A stretch of DNA of 64,000 bases from Haemophilus influenzae (GTDB taxonomy: Bacteria > Pseudomonadota > Gammaproteobacteria > Enterobacterales > Pasteurellaceae), in assembly GCF_900475755.1 (NCBI RefSeq), contig NZ_LS483411.1, forward strand, positions 310,001 through 374,000, given 5' to 3'. Shown here piece after piece: positions 11,071-18,260 of this stretch (the stretch's first letter is position 1; each line of letters opens with the position of its first letter). Made by a program: the position numbers and the translations under genes. Below the pieces are notes generated by a model that saw nothing but the letters and a program-made list of their open reading frames with translations, did not search any database and was not told where the DNA came from.

Positions 11071-11117
11071 TTAAAAGTGCGGTGAAATTTGAAAAGAATT
11101 TCATCGCATTTTTATTA
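11071..11117 (+). terminator. Terminator after ispF
   Basis: An arm containing AAAAGTGCGGTGAAATT pairs with AATTTCATCGCATTTTT. The first arm is a perfect uptake core and the second is degenerate (TCGCATT), so this is a decayed inverted-uptake terminator closing the ftsB-ispD-ispF operon. Confidence 0.7.
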
Positions 11118-11121
11118 GTGA

Positions 11122-11362
11122 AATAATAAGCGATTGCTCGCTATTATTAAGTGGTCATTGGTGAAAGGAAACGCCCATTTATAGGTGAGGGAGCAATGGA
11201 GGGCTTCAGTCCGCTTTTTGCTTACCAACCTTGTTGTTAGGTAATATGTGGTTCATTATTAATTGATGGAATTTATACGTTTTAATAAGAATATTCCATT
11301 AACTAAACCATTTAATAAACAAATGTAAAACAGCGAGCTTATTGCCAAATTCGATTTTCTTG
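11122..11362. other. Unexplained structured intergenic segment between ispF and dtd
   Basis: After the ispF terminator, about 240 bases hold no convincing gene. There is a hairpin at 11122-11148 (AATAATAAGCGA pairing with TCGCTATTATT, one bulge). A 28-codon GTG mini-ORF follows at about 11151. GGAGGGCTTCAGTCCGC at about 11194-11210 resembles a single degenerate arm of the GTAG repeat (13 of 17 positions). It may be a small RNA locus, a decayed repeat or simply a junction. I assign no function. Confidence 0.35.
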
Positions 11363-11797
11363 TTATACATTTAACCAAAACGTCACAGGCCCATCATTTG
11401 TTAAGCTCACTTGCATATCCGCTGCAAATTGCCCTGTTGAAACAGGTAATTTCTCACCGCACTTTTGGATAAAATATTCATATAATTCATTAGCCAATGC
11501 TGGGGACGCACCTTTTGAAAAACTCGGGCGTAGACCTTTTTGTGTATCCGCCGCTAATGTAAATTGCGAAACGATAAGTAATTCCCCTTGTACTTGTTGA
11601 ACATTTAAATTCATTTTGTCATTTTCATCACTGAAAATTCGATAATTAAGCACTTTTTCAGCAAGTTTATCCGCTTTTTCTTGGTTATCTTCTTTTTCTA
11701 CACCAAGTAAAACCAATAACCCCTTTCCGATTTGCCCTATTGTTTCGCCATTTACATCCACTTTTGCTTGAGACACACGCTGAATTAGGGCAATCAT
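11363..11797 (-). CDS. dtd: D-aminoacyl-tRNA deacylase
   Basis: Removes D-amino acids (and Gly from tRNA-Ala) mischarged on tRNA, cytoplasmic homodimer. 144 residues against 145 in E. coli. The active-site segment [17 protein letters not shown] is at about residues 78-94 and the C-terminal Gly-cisPro motif GPVTFWLNV at 136-144. The H. influenzae enzyme has a known crystal structure. Its start overlaps the mioC stop by four bases (ATGA), so the pair is translationally coupled. Confidence 0.97.
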   Translation of the reverse strand: MIALIQRVSQAKVDVNGETIGQIGKGLLVLLGVEKEDNQEKADKLAEKVLNYRIFSDENDKMNLNVQQVQGELLIVSQFTLAADTQKGLRPSFSKGASPALANELYEYFIQKCGEKLPVSTGQFAADMQVSLTNDGPVTFWLNV

Positions 11798-12234
11798 TTC
11801 AATCCCTCAATAAAACTCGGTAACCATTCTTCAGCATAACTTTCTTGATCATCCACGTTTAACACGTCAATTTTTAAAGTCTCACAAATTTTGACCGCAC
11901 TTTTTGCTTGAAGTGTTTGCTCCACTTGTTCCGCAGCATAGCAGAAAGTATCATAATCAGAATTACCTAACCCAACGACCCCAAAACGAACATCTGAAAA
12001 ATCCTTTTGGCTATTCGCTAATTCATCAAATAGAGGTTTTAAATTGTCTGGTAATTCGCCTGCACCGTGCGTTGAAGTGACAATCAGCCAAATTTTCTCG
12101 TTTTCAATGTCAGATAAATTTGGTCCGTGAAAAAGTGCGGTGGAAAAACCTTGAGTTTCTAAAACATCGTTTAAATGCTCGGCAACATATTCCGCCCCAC
12201 CTAAAGTGCTGCCTGAAAGAATACAAATGTGCAT
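11794..12234 (-). CDS. mioC: Flavodoxin-like protein MioC
   Basis: Short-chain flavodoxin of the MioC family, implicated in biotin synthase electron transfer in E. coli. 146 residues. The FMN phosphate loop [13 protein letters not shown] is at about 7-19, and [13 protein letters not shown] (about 52-64) and [11 protein letters not shown] (about 89-99) are the other FMN loops. It is paired with dtd through ATGA overlap. A gene for the family is often near oriC in enterics; it is not so here. Confidence 0.92.
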   Translation of the reverse strand: MHICILSGSTLGGAEYVAEHLNDVLETQGFSTALFHGPNLSDIENEKIWLIVTSTHGAGELPDNLKPLFDELANSQKDFSDVRFGVVGLGNSDYDTFCYAAEQVEQTLQAKSAVKICETLKIDVLNVDDQESYAEEWLPSFIEGLK

Positions 12235-12297
12235 TTTATTATCCTATATTTATTTTCTTTTCAAAGAGAAAAGAAAATTATTGAAATGATTAAAATA

Positions 12298-12324
12298 AAA
12301 AGGCTTAGAAAATCTAAGCCTTTT
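12298..12324. terminator. Terminator between zapB and mioC
   Basis: AAAAGGCTTAGA (12298-12309), loop AAA, TCTAAGCCTTTT (12313-12324). On the minus strand the stem is followed by a U-rich tract, so it ends the zapB message. The A/T flanks on both sides mean it could work in either direction. Confidence 0.8.
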
Positions 12325-12331
12325 ACTACGA

Positions 12332-12550
12332 TTAAACGTTATCAAACTTACCAAGTAATGAACGAATATGCTCTTGCCAATTACGATGTTCGTTTTTCAA
12401 CTGTTCATTTTCAGTTTGTAAGTTTTCAATATTTCTTTGAGATTCTGCGTTTTTCTCTTTTAATTCTTCAACTTCTAATTGAAGTAATTGGATAGTTTCT
12501 ACCGCTTGTTTAATTTTTTCTTCAAGCTGGTCTAAAATTTCTAAAGACAT
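12332..12550 (-). CDS. zapB: Cell division protein ZapB
   Basis: Coiled-coil protein that bridges ZapA/FtsZ to MatP in enterics. 72 residues, nearly all predicted coiled coil (MSLEILDQLEEKIKQAVETI onward, rich in Glu, Lys, Leu heptads). E. coli ZapB is 81 residues. It is expressed alone, with its own terminator, and divergent from glpX. Short coiled coils give weak homology, but the N-terminal MSLEILDQLEEKIKQAVETI matches the family well. Confidence 0.88.
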   Translation of the reverse strand: MSLEILDQLEEKIKQAVETIQLLQLEVEELKEKNAESQRNIENLQTENEQLKNEHRNWQEHIRSLLGKFDNV

Positions 12551-12711
12551 AATGATTTCCTTTTAAATATGGGTAAGTTTAGGGGTATTTTACCCAGTAA
12601 ATTTACCTTTTTAAAGCATTGAATAAAAATTTATTATGCAAACGATTACTCAGTGATAGAATGATGTTATTTTTGCCATAATCTTGAAAAATAAGCAGAA
12701 GGAGAATAATA

Positions 12712-13713
12712 ATGAATCGAGCATTAGCCATTGAATTTTCACGAGTGACGGAAGCAGCCGCTCTAGCAGCTTACACGTGGCTTGGTCGAGGAGATAAAAA
12801 TGCGGCAGACGATGCAGCGGTAAAAGCGATGCGTTATATGCTGAATTTGATCCATATGGACGCTGAAATCGTTATAGGTGAAGGCGAAATTGATGAAGCC
12901 CCAATGCTTTATATTGGCGAAAAAGTCGGCTCTGGCTTAGGGGAATTAGTTTCTATCGCAGTAGATCCTATTGATGGCACACGTATGACCGCAATGGGGC
13001 AATCTAATGCCATTTCTGTCTTGGCTGCAGGTGGCAAAAATACCTTTTTAAAAGCACCAGATATGTATATGGAAAAATTAGTGGTGGGTTCAAATGTAAA
13101 AGGCATAATTGATTTAAATTTACCACTGGAACAAAATCTTCGCCGCATCGCATCTAAACTAGGAAAATCCCTTTCTGACCTTACCGTAATGGTATTAGCA
13201 AAGCCACGTCACGATGCCGTAATTAAACAAATACATAACTTGGGCGTGAAAGTATTGGCAATTCCTGATGGCGATGTAGCAGGTTCTGTACTTTGCTGCT
13301 TACCTGATGCTGAAGTCGATCTTCTTTATGGAATTGGTGGTGCGCCAGAAGGTGTGGCAGCTGCTGCAGCCATTCGAGCATTAGGTGGCGATATGCAAGC
13401 GCGGTTAATCCCACGCAATGAAGTAAAAGGCGACACCGAAGAAAATAAAAAAATTGCAGCTAATGAAATTCAGCGTTGTGCAGCACTGGGCGTAAAAGTG
13501 AATGAAGTGTTAAAACTGGAAGATCTTGTGCGTGATGACAATCTTGTATTTACAGCAACGGGCATTACCAATGGCGATTTGCTTAAAGGTATCTCCCGCA
13601 AAGGCAATTTAGCCAATACTGAAACCATTTTAATTCAAGGAAAATCCCGCACAATTCGTAAAATTCAATCCATTCATTATTTGGATGACCTTTATAAAAT
13701 TTTGAATATTTAG
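12712..13713 (+). CDS. glpX: Class II fructose-1,6-bisphosphatase
   Basis: Gluconeogenic phosphatase of the GlpX type, metal-dependent. 333 residues against 336 in E. coli GlpX. The Li+-sensitive phosphatase signature is visible: GEGEIDEAPML (about 55-65) and VDPIDGTRMTAMG (about 84-96), with YGIGGAPEGVAAAAA (about 204-218) further on. The ribosome-binding AGAAGGAGA is 8 bases before ATG. It is a single-gene unit. In E. coli glpX belongs to glpFKX; here it stands alone. Confidence 0.96.
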   Translation: MNRALAIEFSRVTEAAALAAYTWLGRGDKNAADDAAVKAMRYMLNLIHMDAEIVIGEGEIDEAPMLYIGEKVGSGLGELVSIAVDPIDGTRMTAMGQSNAISVLAAGGKNTFLKAPDMYMEKLVVGSNVKGIIDLNLPLEQNLRRIASKLGKSLSDLTVMVLAKPRHDAVIKQIHNLGVKVLAIPDGDVAGSVLCCLPDAEVDLLYGIGGAPEGVAAAAAIRALGGDMQARLIPRNEVKGDTEENKKIAANEIQRCAALGVKVNEVLKLEDLVRDDNLVFTATGITNGDLLKGISRKGNLANTETILIQGKSRTIRKIQSIHYLDDLYKILNI

Positions 13714-13837
13714 CTCAAGCAAACAACATTTCAATTAATTTAATCTGCTCTCCAAAAAGCTGAACAAATGACTTACTAAACAGGGAGCAGATTTTAAAAT
13801 GTCATTTTTAAATAATTAAATCATTTTTTCTCAAAAA

Positions 13838-13855
13838 AATATCAAAAAAGATATT
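13838..13855. promoter_or_regulatory. Inverted repeat upstream of hipB, candidate HipB operator
   Basis: AATATC-AAAAAA-GATATT is a perfect 6-base inverted repeat with a 6-base spacer, 63 bases before hipB. A second perfect palindrome, TCATATATGA, lies at 13872-13881. E. coli HipB binds TATCC-N8-GGATA, so the TATC/GATA halves are suggestive, though the spacing differs. Confidence 0.45.
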
Positions 13856-13917
13856 CTAAAAACAAATATATTCATATATGATATAAAAAATATTTTATTA
13901 AAAGAAAAGTATCAAAT

Positions 13918-14226
13918 ATGAATAACCTTAGTACGCAATTAGAAAATCAAATTGATGAATTAAAAAAGCTTCAGCAAGCTGTTATTGCCTATGAGCAAGC
14001 ACAGAGACAACAGCTTTACGCAGGAAAAATTACCGATCTCAAAGCCTTTGGAAAAATGCTCAATGATAAGCGTAAATCACTTGGTATTGAGCTTAGTATG
14101 CTAGAACTGCAAACTGGCGTGTCTATTTCTACCTTGAATCGCTTATTTCAAGATCCAAGCCAAGTTCGATTTACAACCGTGTTTCTTGTTGCTCAAACAT
14201 TAGGGGTTTCACTATGCGCGATTTAG
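13918..14226 (+). CDS. hipB: HipB-like XRE-family antitoxin/repressor
   Basis: 102 residues. An N-terminal coiled segment (QLENQIDELKKLQQAVIAYE) precedes a Cro/C1-type helix-turn-helix at about residues 45-100 (LQTGVSISTLNRLFQDPSQV then TTVFLVAQTLGVSL). It is followed, with a 13-base overlap, by a remnant of a HipA/HipT-type kinase, which identifies it as the antitoxin and autorepressor of a hip module. The HTH appears intact, so it may still bind DNA even though its toxin is gutted. Alternative: a stand-alone regulator. Confidence 0.82.
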   Translation: MNNLSTQLENQIDELKKLQQAVIAYEQAQRQQLYAGKITDLKAFGKMLNDKRKSLGIELSMLELQTGVSISTLNRLFQDPSQVRFTTVFLVAQTLGVSLCAI

Positions 14227-14474
14227 TCCGCTCGGGAAAAGTATTTCTCTACGCTGAATATATCGGCGATGATTTTGTCGAGTTTGGGGAAAATATTGGA
14301 TTAAATAAAAATGTGATTATTCAAAAATTAATACCTGAAATTACACAAGAAAAGGAAAAGGTGGAGCAGATTTATTCACAATCCTTTATGCCGCAACCGC
14401 ATATTGATTGCGTACTGAAAACTTATCGCAAGCGTTTAGCGTTACTTAACGTATTAAATGAACCTGAACTATAA
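14214..14474 (+). pseudogene. hipA: Internally deleted HipA/HipT-type kinase remnant
   Basis: 86 codons joining the two ends of a HipA-family toxin. Residues 1-18 (MRDLVRSGKVFLYAEYIG) look like the N-terminus. From about residue 19 the sequence (GDDFVEFGENIGLNKNVIIQ... CVLKTYRKRLALL) matches the extreme C-terminal helices. HipA-type kinases are roughly 340-440 residues, so the catalytic core with its ATP-binding and catalytic motifs is absent. The frame is still open across the join, so a short protein could be made. It overlaps hipB, so it could still reach HipB as a competitor. Product cannot be a kinase. Confidence 0.72.
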
Positions 14475-14514
14475 AATCTAAAGGGAATATTTACCGCACT
14501 TTTTCCCTCCAACA

Positions 14515-14548
14515 AAAAAAATCGCACCTTACCAGTGCGATTTTTTCT
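14515..14548. terminator. Terminator between hip remnant and ABC exporter genes
   Basis: AAAAATCGCAC and GTGCGATTTTTTC form a strong stem around a 7-base loop with A-runs on one side and U-runs on the other. It lies between convergent transcription units and can serve both. Confidence 0.88.
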
Positions 14549-14557
14549 TATATTAAT

Positions 14558-16216
14558 TTAGGACATTCTGCCGTTTTCTATGCCAATCACTTGATCGCAA
14601 ATTGCCATGGTGGATTGGCGGTGGCTGACGAGAATAATCAATTTTTCCGCTTTAACATTGAGTAATGATTTCAAAATCATTGCTTCGTTTAAGCTATCCA
14701 AATTGCTAGTTGGTTCATCAAGTAAAATAATCGGTGCATTATGTAAAAATGCTCGTGCAATACCGATACGTTGTTTTTCTCCGTCAGAGAGATTGCCACC
14801 CAATTCCGTCATTTTTGTTTGATAGCCTTGTGGCAAACTCAAAATAAAATCATGAATTGAGGCTTTCTTCGCCGCTTCCATAATTTCTTCTAAGGTTGCA
14901 TCACGGCGTGCAAGGCAAATATTTTCCTCAATAGTTTCGTTGAAAATATAGGTTTGCTGAGTAATGTATGCCATATTGTCACGCAAGCTACGAGTGTTAA
15001 TATTCGGTAAAGTTTCGCCGTTAATTTTAATGCTACCTGATTTAGGATCGTAAAAACGCATCATCAATTTCAACAAGGTACTTTTACCGCTGCCGCTTCT
15101 GCCGTGAATACCTAAAATTTCGCCTTTTTTCACAGATAAGCTGACATCCGATAAAATTTGTTCTTCGACGTAAGCGAAGTTTAAGTTCTCGACATCAATG
15201 TGAGAAACCTCTTTTAAATCCACCGCACTTTCTACGTCTTTTAACTCTGGCTCTTCCGCTAATAAACTTAATACTCGTTCGCCAGAAGCCAAAGTTTGTA
15301 ATAAGTTGCTTGAAAGGTTACTTAAGGCGATAACTGGCCCATAGCTCGACATTAATAAAATCACGCCAATTAAAAAGGCAGCAAAATCAATTTTATCTAA
15401 GCTAAACAAAATTAAGCCAGTAAACAGCATAATAATGTTGAAAACAGATACTGCCACTTCAGTATAAACACGTACTTTTGCTTCTTGGTCTTTAATACGT
15501 TCAAAAGCTGTATCGATTTTTTGGCTGCGTTGTTGAATTTCATCTAAGCGTTGTTTTGCATAACCAAAAAGCTGAATTTCTTTCATACCACGCACGCTGT
15601 CGAGGAAGAAATCATTCATTTCGCCCACTAATTCACGATAACGTCTGCCATCTTCACGTGCCAATTTGGTCGTGATAATCGGTAGGATTACGCCCACTGT
15701 TAAATACGCCGCCAATGCCACAAGCACAAACCAACCTGAAAGATGAGCAAAAACCAACAATAAAATCGCAGAGGTAAAGAACGCAATCATAATTGGTGCA
15801 ATGGTGTGTGCATAAAATACTTCGAGCAATTCAATATCATTGGTTACTAATGACACTAATTGCCCTGCTTGTTTATCTTGCAACTTCACAAAAGCCAAAC
15901 GACGCAAAGAAGAAAACACTTTGTCACGCAATAATGCGAGTAATTTAAAAGCAATATAATGCCCAGACATTTGCTCTAAATAACGCAATGCACCACGAGC
16001 CACCGCCAATACGATAAGTGCGGTCAAAATGCCAGAAAAACTTAAATGGGTGTCAAAGTTTAAGAGATTTACTAACCCCATCGCCCCCAGCGCCATAATA
16101 AAGATGGCAGCCAGAAAACCGAGCGTCCCCATAGTAATGGTAAACGCCATAATGTGCGCCAGTGGTGTCACTAATTTCAACAAATGCCCCATTACAACAA
16201 AACCATTTTTACGCAT
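14558..16216 (-). CDS. CydC-like ABC exporter subunit
   Basis: 552-residue half-transporter: about six membrane helices in residues 1-310, then an ATPase domain. Walker A GRSGSGKST is at about 370, Walker B ILLDEPTSNLD at about 500. The ABC signature is degenerate, LSDGEKQRIG instead of LSGGQ, so one of the two ATP sites of the heterodimer may be weak. It overlaps its partner gene by eight bases. The pair resembles CydDC glutathione/cysteine exporters, but H. influenzae has, from memory, another cydDC locus, so I leave the symbol empty. A start eight codons downstream (MGHLLKL) is possible. Location next to a haem receptor leaves a haem or thiol substrate open. Confidence 0.85.
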   Translation of the reverse strand: MRKNGFVVMGHLLKLVTPLAHIMAFTITMGTLGFLAAIFIMALGAMGLVNLLNFDTHLSFSGILTALIVLAVARGALRYLEQMSGHYIAFKLLALLRDKVFSSLRRLAFVKLQDKQAGQLVSLVTNDIELLEVFYAHTIAPIMIAFFTSAILLLVFAHLSGWFVLVALAAYLTVGVILPIITTKLAREDGRRYRELVGEMNDFFLDSVRGMKEIQLFGYAKQRLDEIQQRSQKIDTAFERIKDQEAKVRVYTEVAVSVFNIIMLFTGLILFSLDKIDFAAFLIGVILLMSSYGPVIALSNLSSNLLQTLASGERVLSLLAEEPELKDVESAVDLKEVSHIDVENLNFAYVEEQILSDVSLSVKKGEILGIHGRSGSGKSTLLKLMMRFYDPKSGSIKINGETLPNINTRSLRDNMAYITQQTYIFNETIEENICLARRDATLEEIMEAAKKASIHDFILSLPQGYQTKMTELGGNLSDGEKQRIGIARAFLHNAPIILLDEPTSNLDSLNEAMILKSLLNVKAEKLIILVSHRQSTMAICDQVIGIENGRMS

Positions 16217-17954
16217 TTGCCACCTCTCTAATTTGTTCTAAATCTTTTTGTTGTTGGAACATTTCAGCATACGCACCTTGTTTTGCCATTAAAGTTTCGT
16301 GTGTGCCTTGCTCAATCAATTTGCCTTGGTCAAGTACGTTAATACAGTCGGCATTTACCGCATTTGCCAAGCGGTGAGAAATCATCACAATGGTTTTTTG
16401 TTGTTTAAATTGTTGAATAAACTGCAAAATAATTTCTTCGCTTTCCACATCAATATTACTGGTCGCTTCATCAAAAATATAAAGCTCGGCATTGTGTAAT
16501 AAAGCACGCGCTAAAGCTAAACGTTGAATTTGACCGCCCGATAAATTTGTGCCACGGCTTAATAGCTGCATATCTAAGCCGCCATTTTCGCGTACAAATT
16601 GGGCGAGATTCACTTGTTCTAAACAAGCATAAATTTGCTCGTCTGTTGCATCAATTTTCGCCATCGTCATATTTTCACGCAGTGTGCCTTTAAACACATA
16701 ACTGCTGTGGCTTACTAATGATACTTTTTGATAGAAAGAAGTGCGGTCTATATTGAGGGCGTTTTGTCCATTAAACAAAATCTCACCTTGTTGCGCTTGA
16801 TTAAAGCCCATCAACAACGAAACTAAGGTCGATTTACCGCAACCACTTTTACCCACAAATACCGTAAGCTGATTTGGTAAGATACTCAAATCTAAACCTG
16901 TAATTGCTGGTTTTTCTTCACTATAAGAAAAATGCAGATCTTTAATTTCCACTTGAACGTTATTTTTTGCTTCAAAATCCACCGCACTTTGTTGTGTTTC
17001 CACTGGCGTATCAAGTAATGTGAAAATCTTATCTGAAGCCGCTTTGCCATTCATCGCCACATGGAAGAATGAACCAAGCAAACGAAGGGGAATAAAGAAC
17101 TCGGAGGAAAGTAGAATAAATAAAATCACGCCTAACACGCTGAGTTGTGCATTTTGGAATTGCAATAGTGCGGTTAAAATCCCGATAGCTGCGCCACCAT
17201 AAGCGAGTAAATCCATCAGTGATACCGAGTTAAGCTGCATAGTAAGTACTTTCATGGTAATTTTGCGGAAATGCTCAGCCTCTTTATCCATCGCTTTCGC
17301 TTTATAAGCGTCGTCTTGATAGATTTTTAGCGTAATTAAACCTTGTAAGTTATCTAAAAAGCTGCTGCCTAATCCCACATAAATCGACCAATATTTTGCC
17401 AAGAGTTTTTTCGCGATTTTATTTACTGCGATAATCGACATTGGGATAAGCGGCACGCAAATCAACAAAATCACGGCAGTTTTAAAACTGAAAAAAATCA
17501 AGAAAGCAAAGAGGGTAAGCGGTGCAAGCAAGCTATAAAAAAGCTGCGGCAAATAACGCCCAAAATAGATTTCAAGCTGTTCCACACCTTCTGATGCCAC
17601 TTGAATAATGCTTGAGGTGGATTGCTGGTTCACTTGGTTAAGCGGCATAGAAGCCAATTTACGATAAATAAGGCTACGCAATTCATGCTTCACTTTTGTG
17701 CTGGCAAAATAAGACGCCTGCACCGATTTTTTCCCTGCAAAAGCACGCAATGCCAATGCTGCAATCAAAACGATGCCAAAAATGACCGCACTTAACAGGC
17801 TTAATTCGTGAAAATAAGCCGCCTGTAAAATATAAGAAAACACGACGGCACTAATAATCCCGCCAACTAACGCCACCCAATTCCACAACACCGTGACGCC
17901 AATCCATTTTTTGCTATCAGCCACCGTGTTAATTAGGCGTTTATCTATCATCAT
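16209..17954 (-). CDS. CydD-like ABC exporter subunit
   Basis: 581-residue half-transporter, first gene of the pair. Membrane domain about residues 20-310, ATPase domain with Walker A GKSGCGKST at about 365, signature LSGGQIQRLALARAL at about 470, and Walker B LYIFDEATSNID just after. Unlike its partner it has a canonical signature. Families like this export reduced thiols across the inner membrane and support periplasmic redox and cytochrome assembly. The upstream region carries a REP-like repeat, a perfect FNR palindrome and, on the other strand, the haemoglobin receptor. The substrate is not readable from sequence. Confidence 0.87.
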   Translation of the reverse strand: MMIDKRLINTVADSKKWIGVTVLWNWVALVGGIISAVVFSYILQAAYFHELSLLSAVIFGIVLIAALALRAFAGKKSVQASYFASTKVKHELRSLIYRKLASMPLNQVNQQSTSSIIQVASEGVEQLEIYFGRYLPQLFYSLLAPLTLFAFLIFFSFKTAVILLICVPLIPMSIIAVNKIAKKLLAKYWSIYVGLGSSFLDNLQGLITLKIYQDDAYKAKAMDKEAEHFRKITMKVLTMQLNSVSLMDLLAYGGAAIGILTALLQFQNAQLSVLGVILFILLSSEFFIPLRLLGSFFHVAMNGKAASDKIFTLLDTPVETQQSAVDFEAKNNVQVEIKDLHFSYSEEKPAITGLDLSILPNQLTVFVGKSGCGKSTLVSLLMGFNQAQQGEILFNGQNALNIDRTSFYQKVSLVSHSSYVFKGTLRENMTMAKIDATDEQIYACLEQVNLAQFVRENGGLDMQLLSRGTNLSGGQIQRLALARALLHNAELYIFDEATSNIDVESEEIILQFIQQFKQQKTIVMISHRLANAVNADCINVLDQGKLIEQGTHETLMAKQGAYAEMFQQQKDLEQIREVANA

Positions 17955-18011
17955 AATGATTACTCCTAAAATAAAAAGAAGTACGCATAGAAAGAATTAT
18001 GCGTACTTAAT

Positions 18012-18078
18012 GTAGGGTGGGCTTTAGCCCACCAAAATATCTCACGATTGTTTGATGGTGGGCTGAAGCCCACCCTAC
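18012..18078. repeat. GTAG-headed inverted palindrome pair (REP/BIME-like) upstream of ABC exporter
   Basis: Left arm GTAGGGTGGGCTTTAGCCCA, right arm TGGTGGGCTGAAGCCCACCC ending CTAC, with about 23 bases between. One internal base differs between arms (TTTA versus TGAA), and the stem is otherwise nearly perfect. It lies between two divergent genes, in front of the exporter promoter region. Confidence 0.9.
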
Positions 18079-18164
18079 AATTACTAATATCAACAATCAA
18101 CGGCTCGCATTATAGGAAACAAGCTCGTTTAAATACAGAAAATAATGAGAATAGTTTTTATTTC

Positions 18165-18178
18165 TTGATTTTGATCAA
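18165..18178. promoter_or_regulatory. Perfect FNR-type palindrome
   Basis: TTGAT-TTTG-ATCAA matches the FNR consensus TTGAT-N4-ATCAA at every fixed position. It lies between the divergent CydD-like gene and the haemoglobin receptor gene. It is centred about 217 bases before the exporter start and about 90 before the receptor start, so it could act on either. Confidence 0.7.
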
Positions 18179-18194
18179 AAATACACTTTTAGTA

Positions 18195-18246
18195 TTGTGA
18201 GAGAATGCTTTTTTCTATAATATATTTGAGAATTATTATTATTTTT
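18195..18246 (+). promoter_or_regulatory. Candidate promoter and Fur-like site of the haemoglobin receptor gene
   Basis: TATAAT at 18216-18221 is a perfect -10 box. A possible -35 TTGTGA at 18195-18200 has a short 15-base spacer. GAGAATTATTATTATTTTT at 18228-18246 agrees with the 19-base Fur consensus at about 13 positions and overlaps the expected start of transcription. Iron repression of this gene family is established knowledge; the site here is inferred. Confidence 0.5.
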
Positions 18247-18260
18247 TTATGGGATTAAAT

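Noticed and set aside
12229..12495. Plus-strand frame over zapB
   Set aside because: Antisense to the coiled-coil ZapB gene; low-complexity, no homology.
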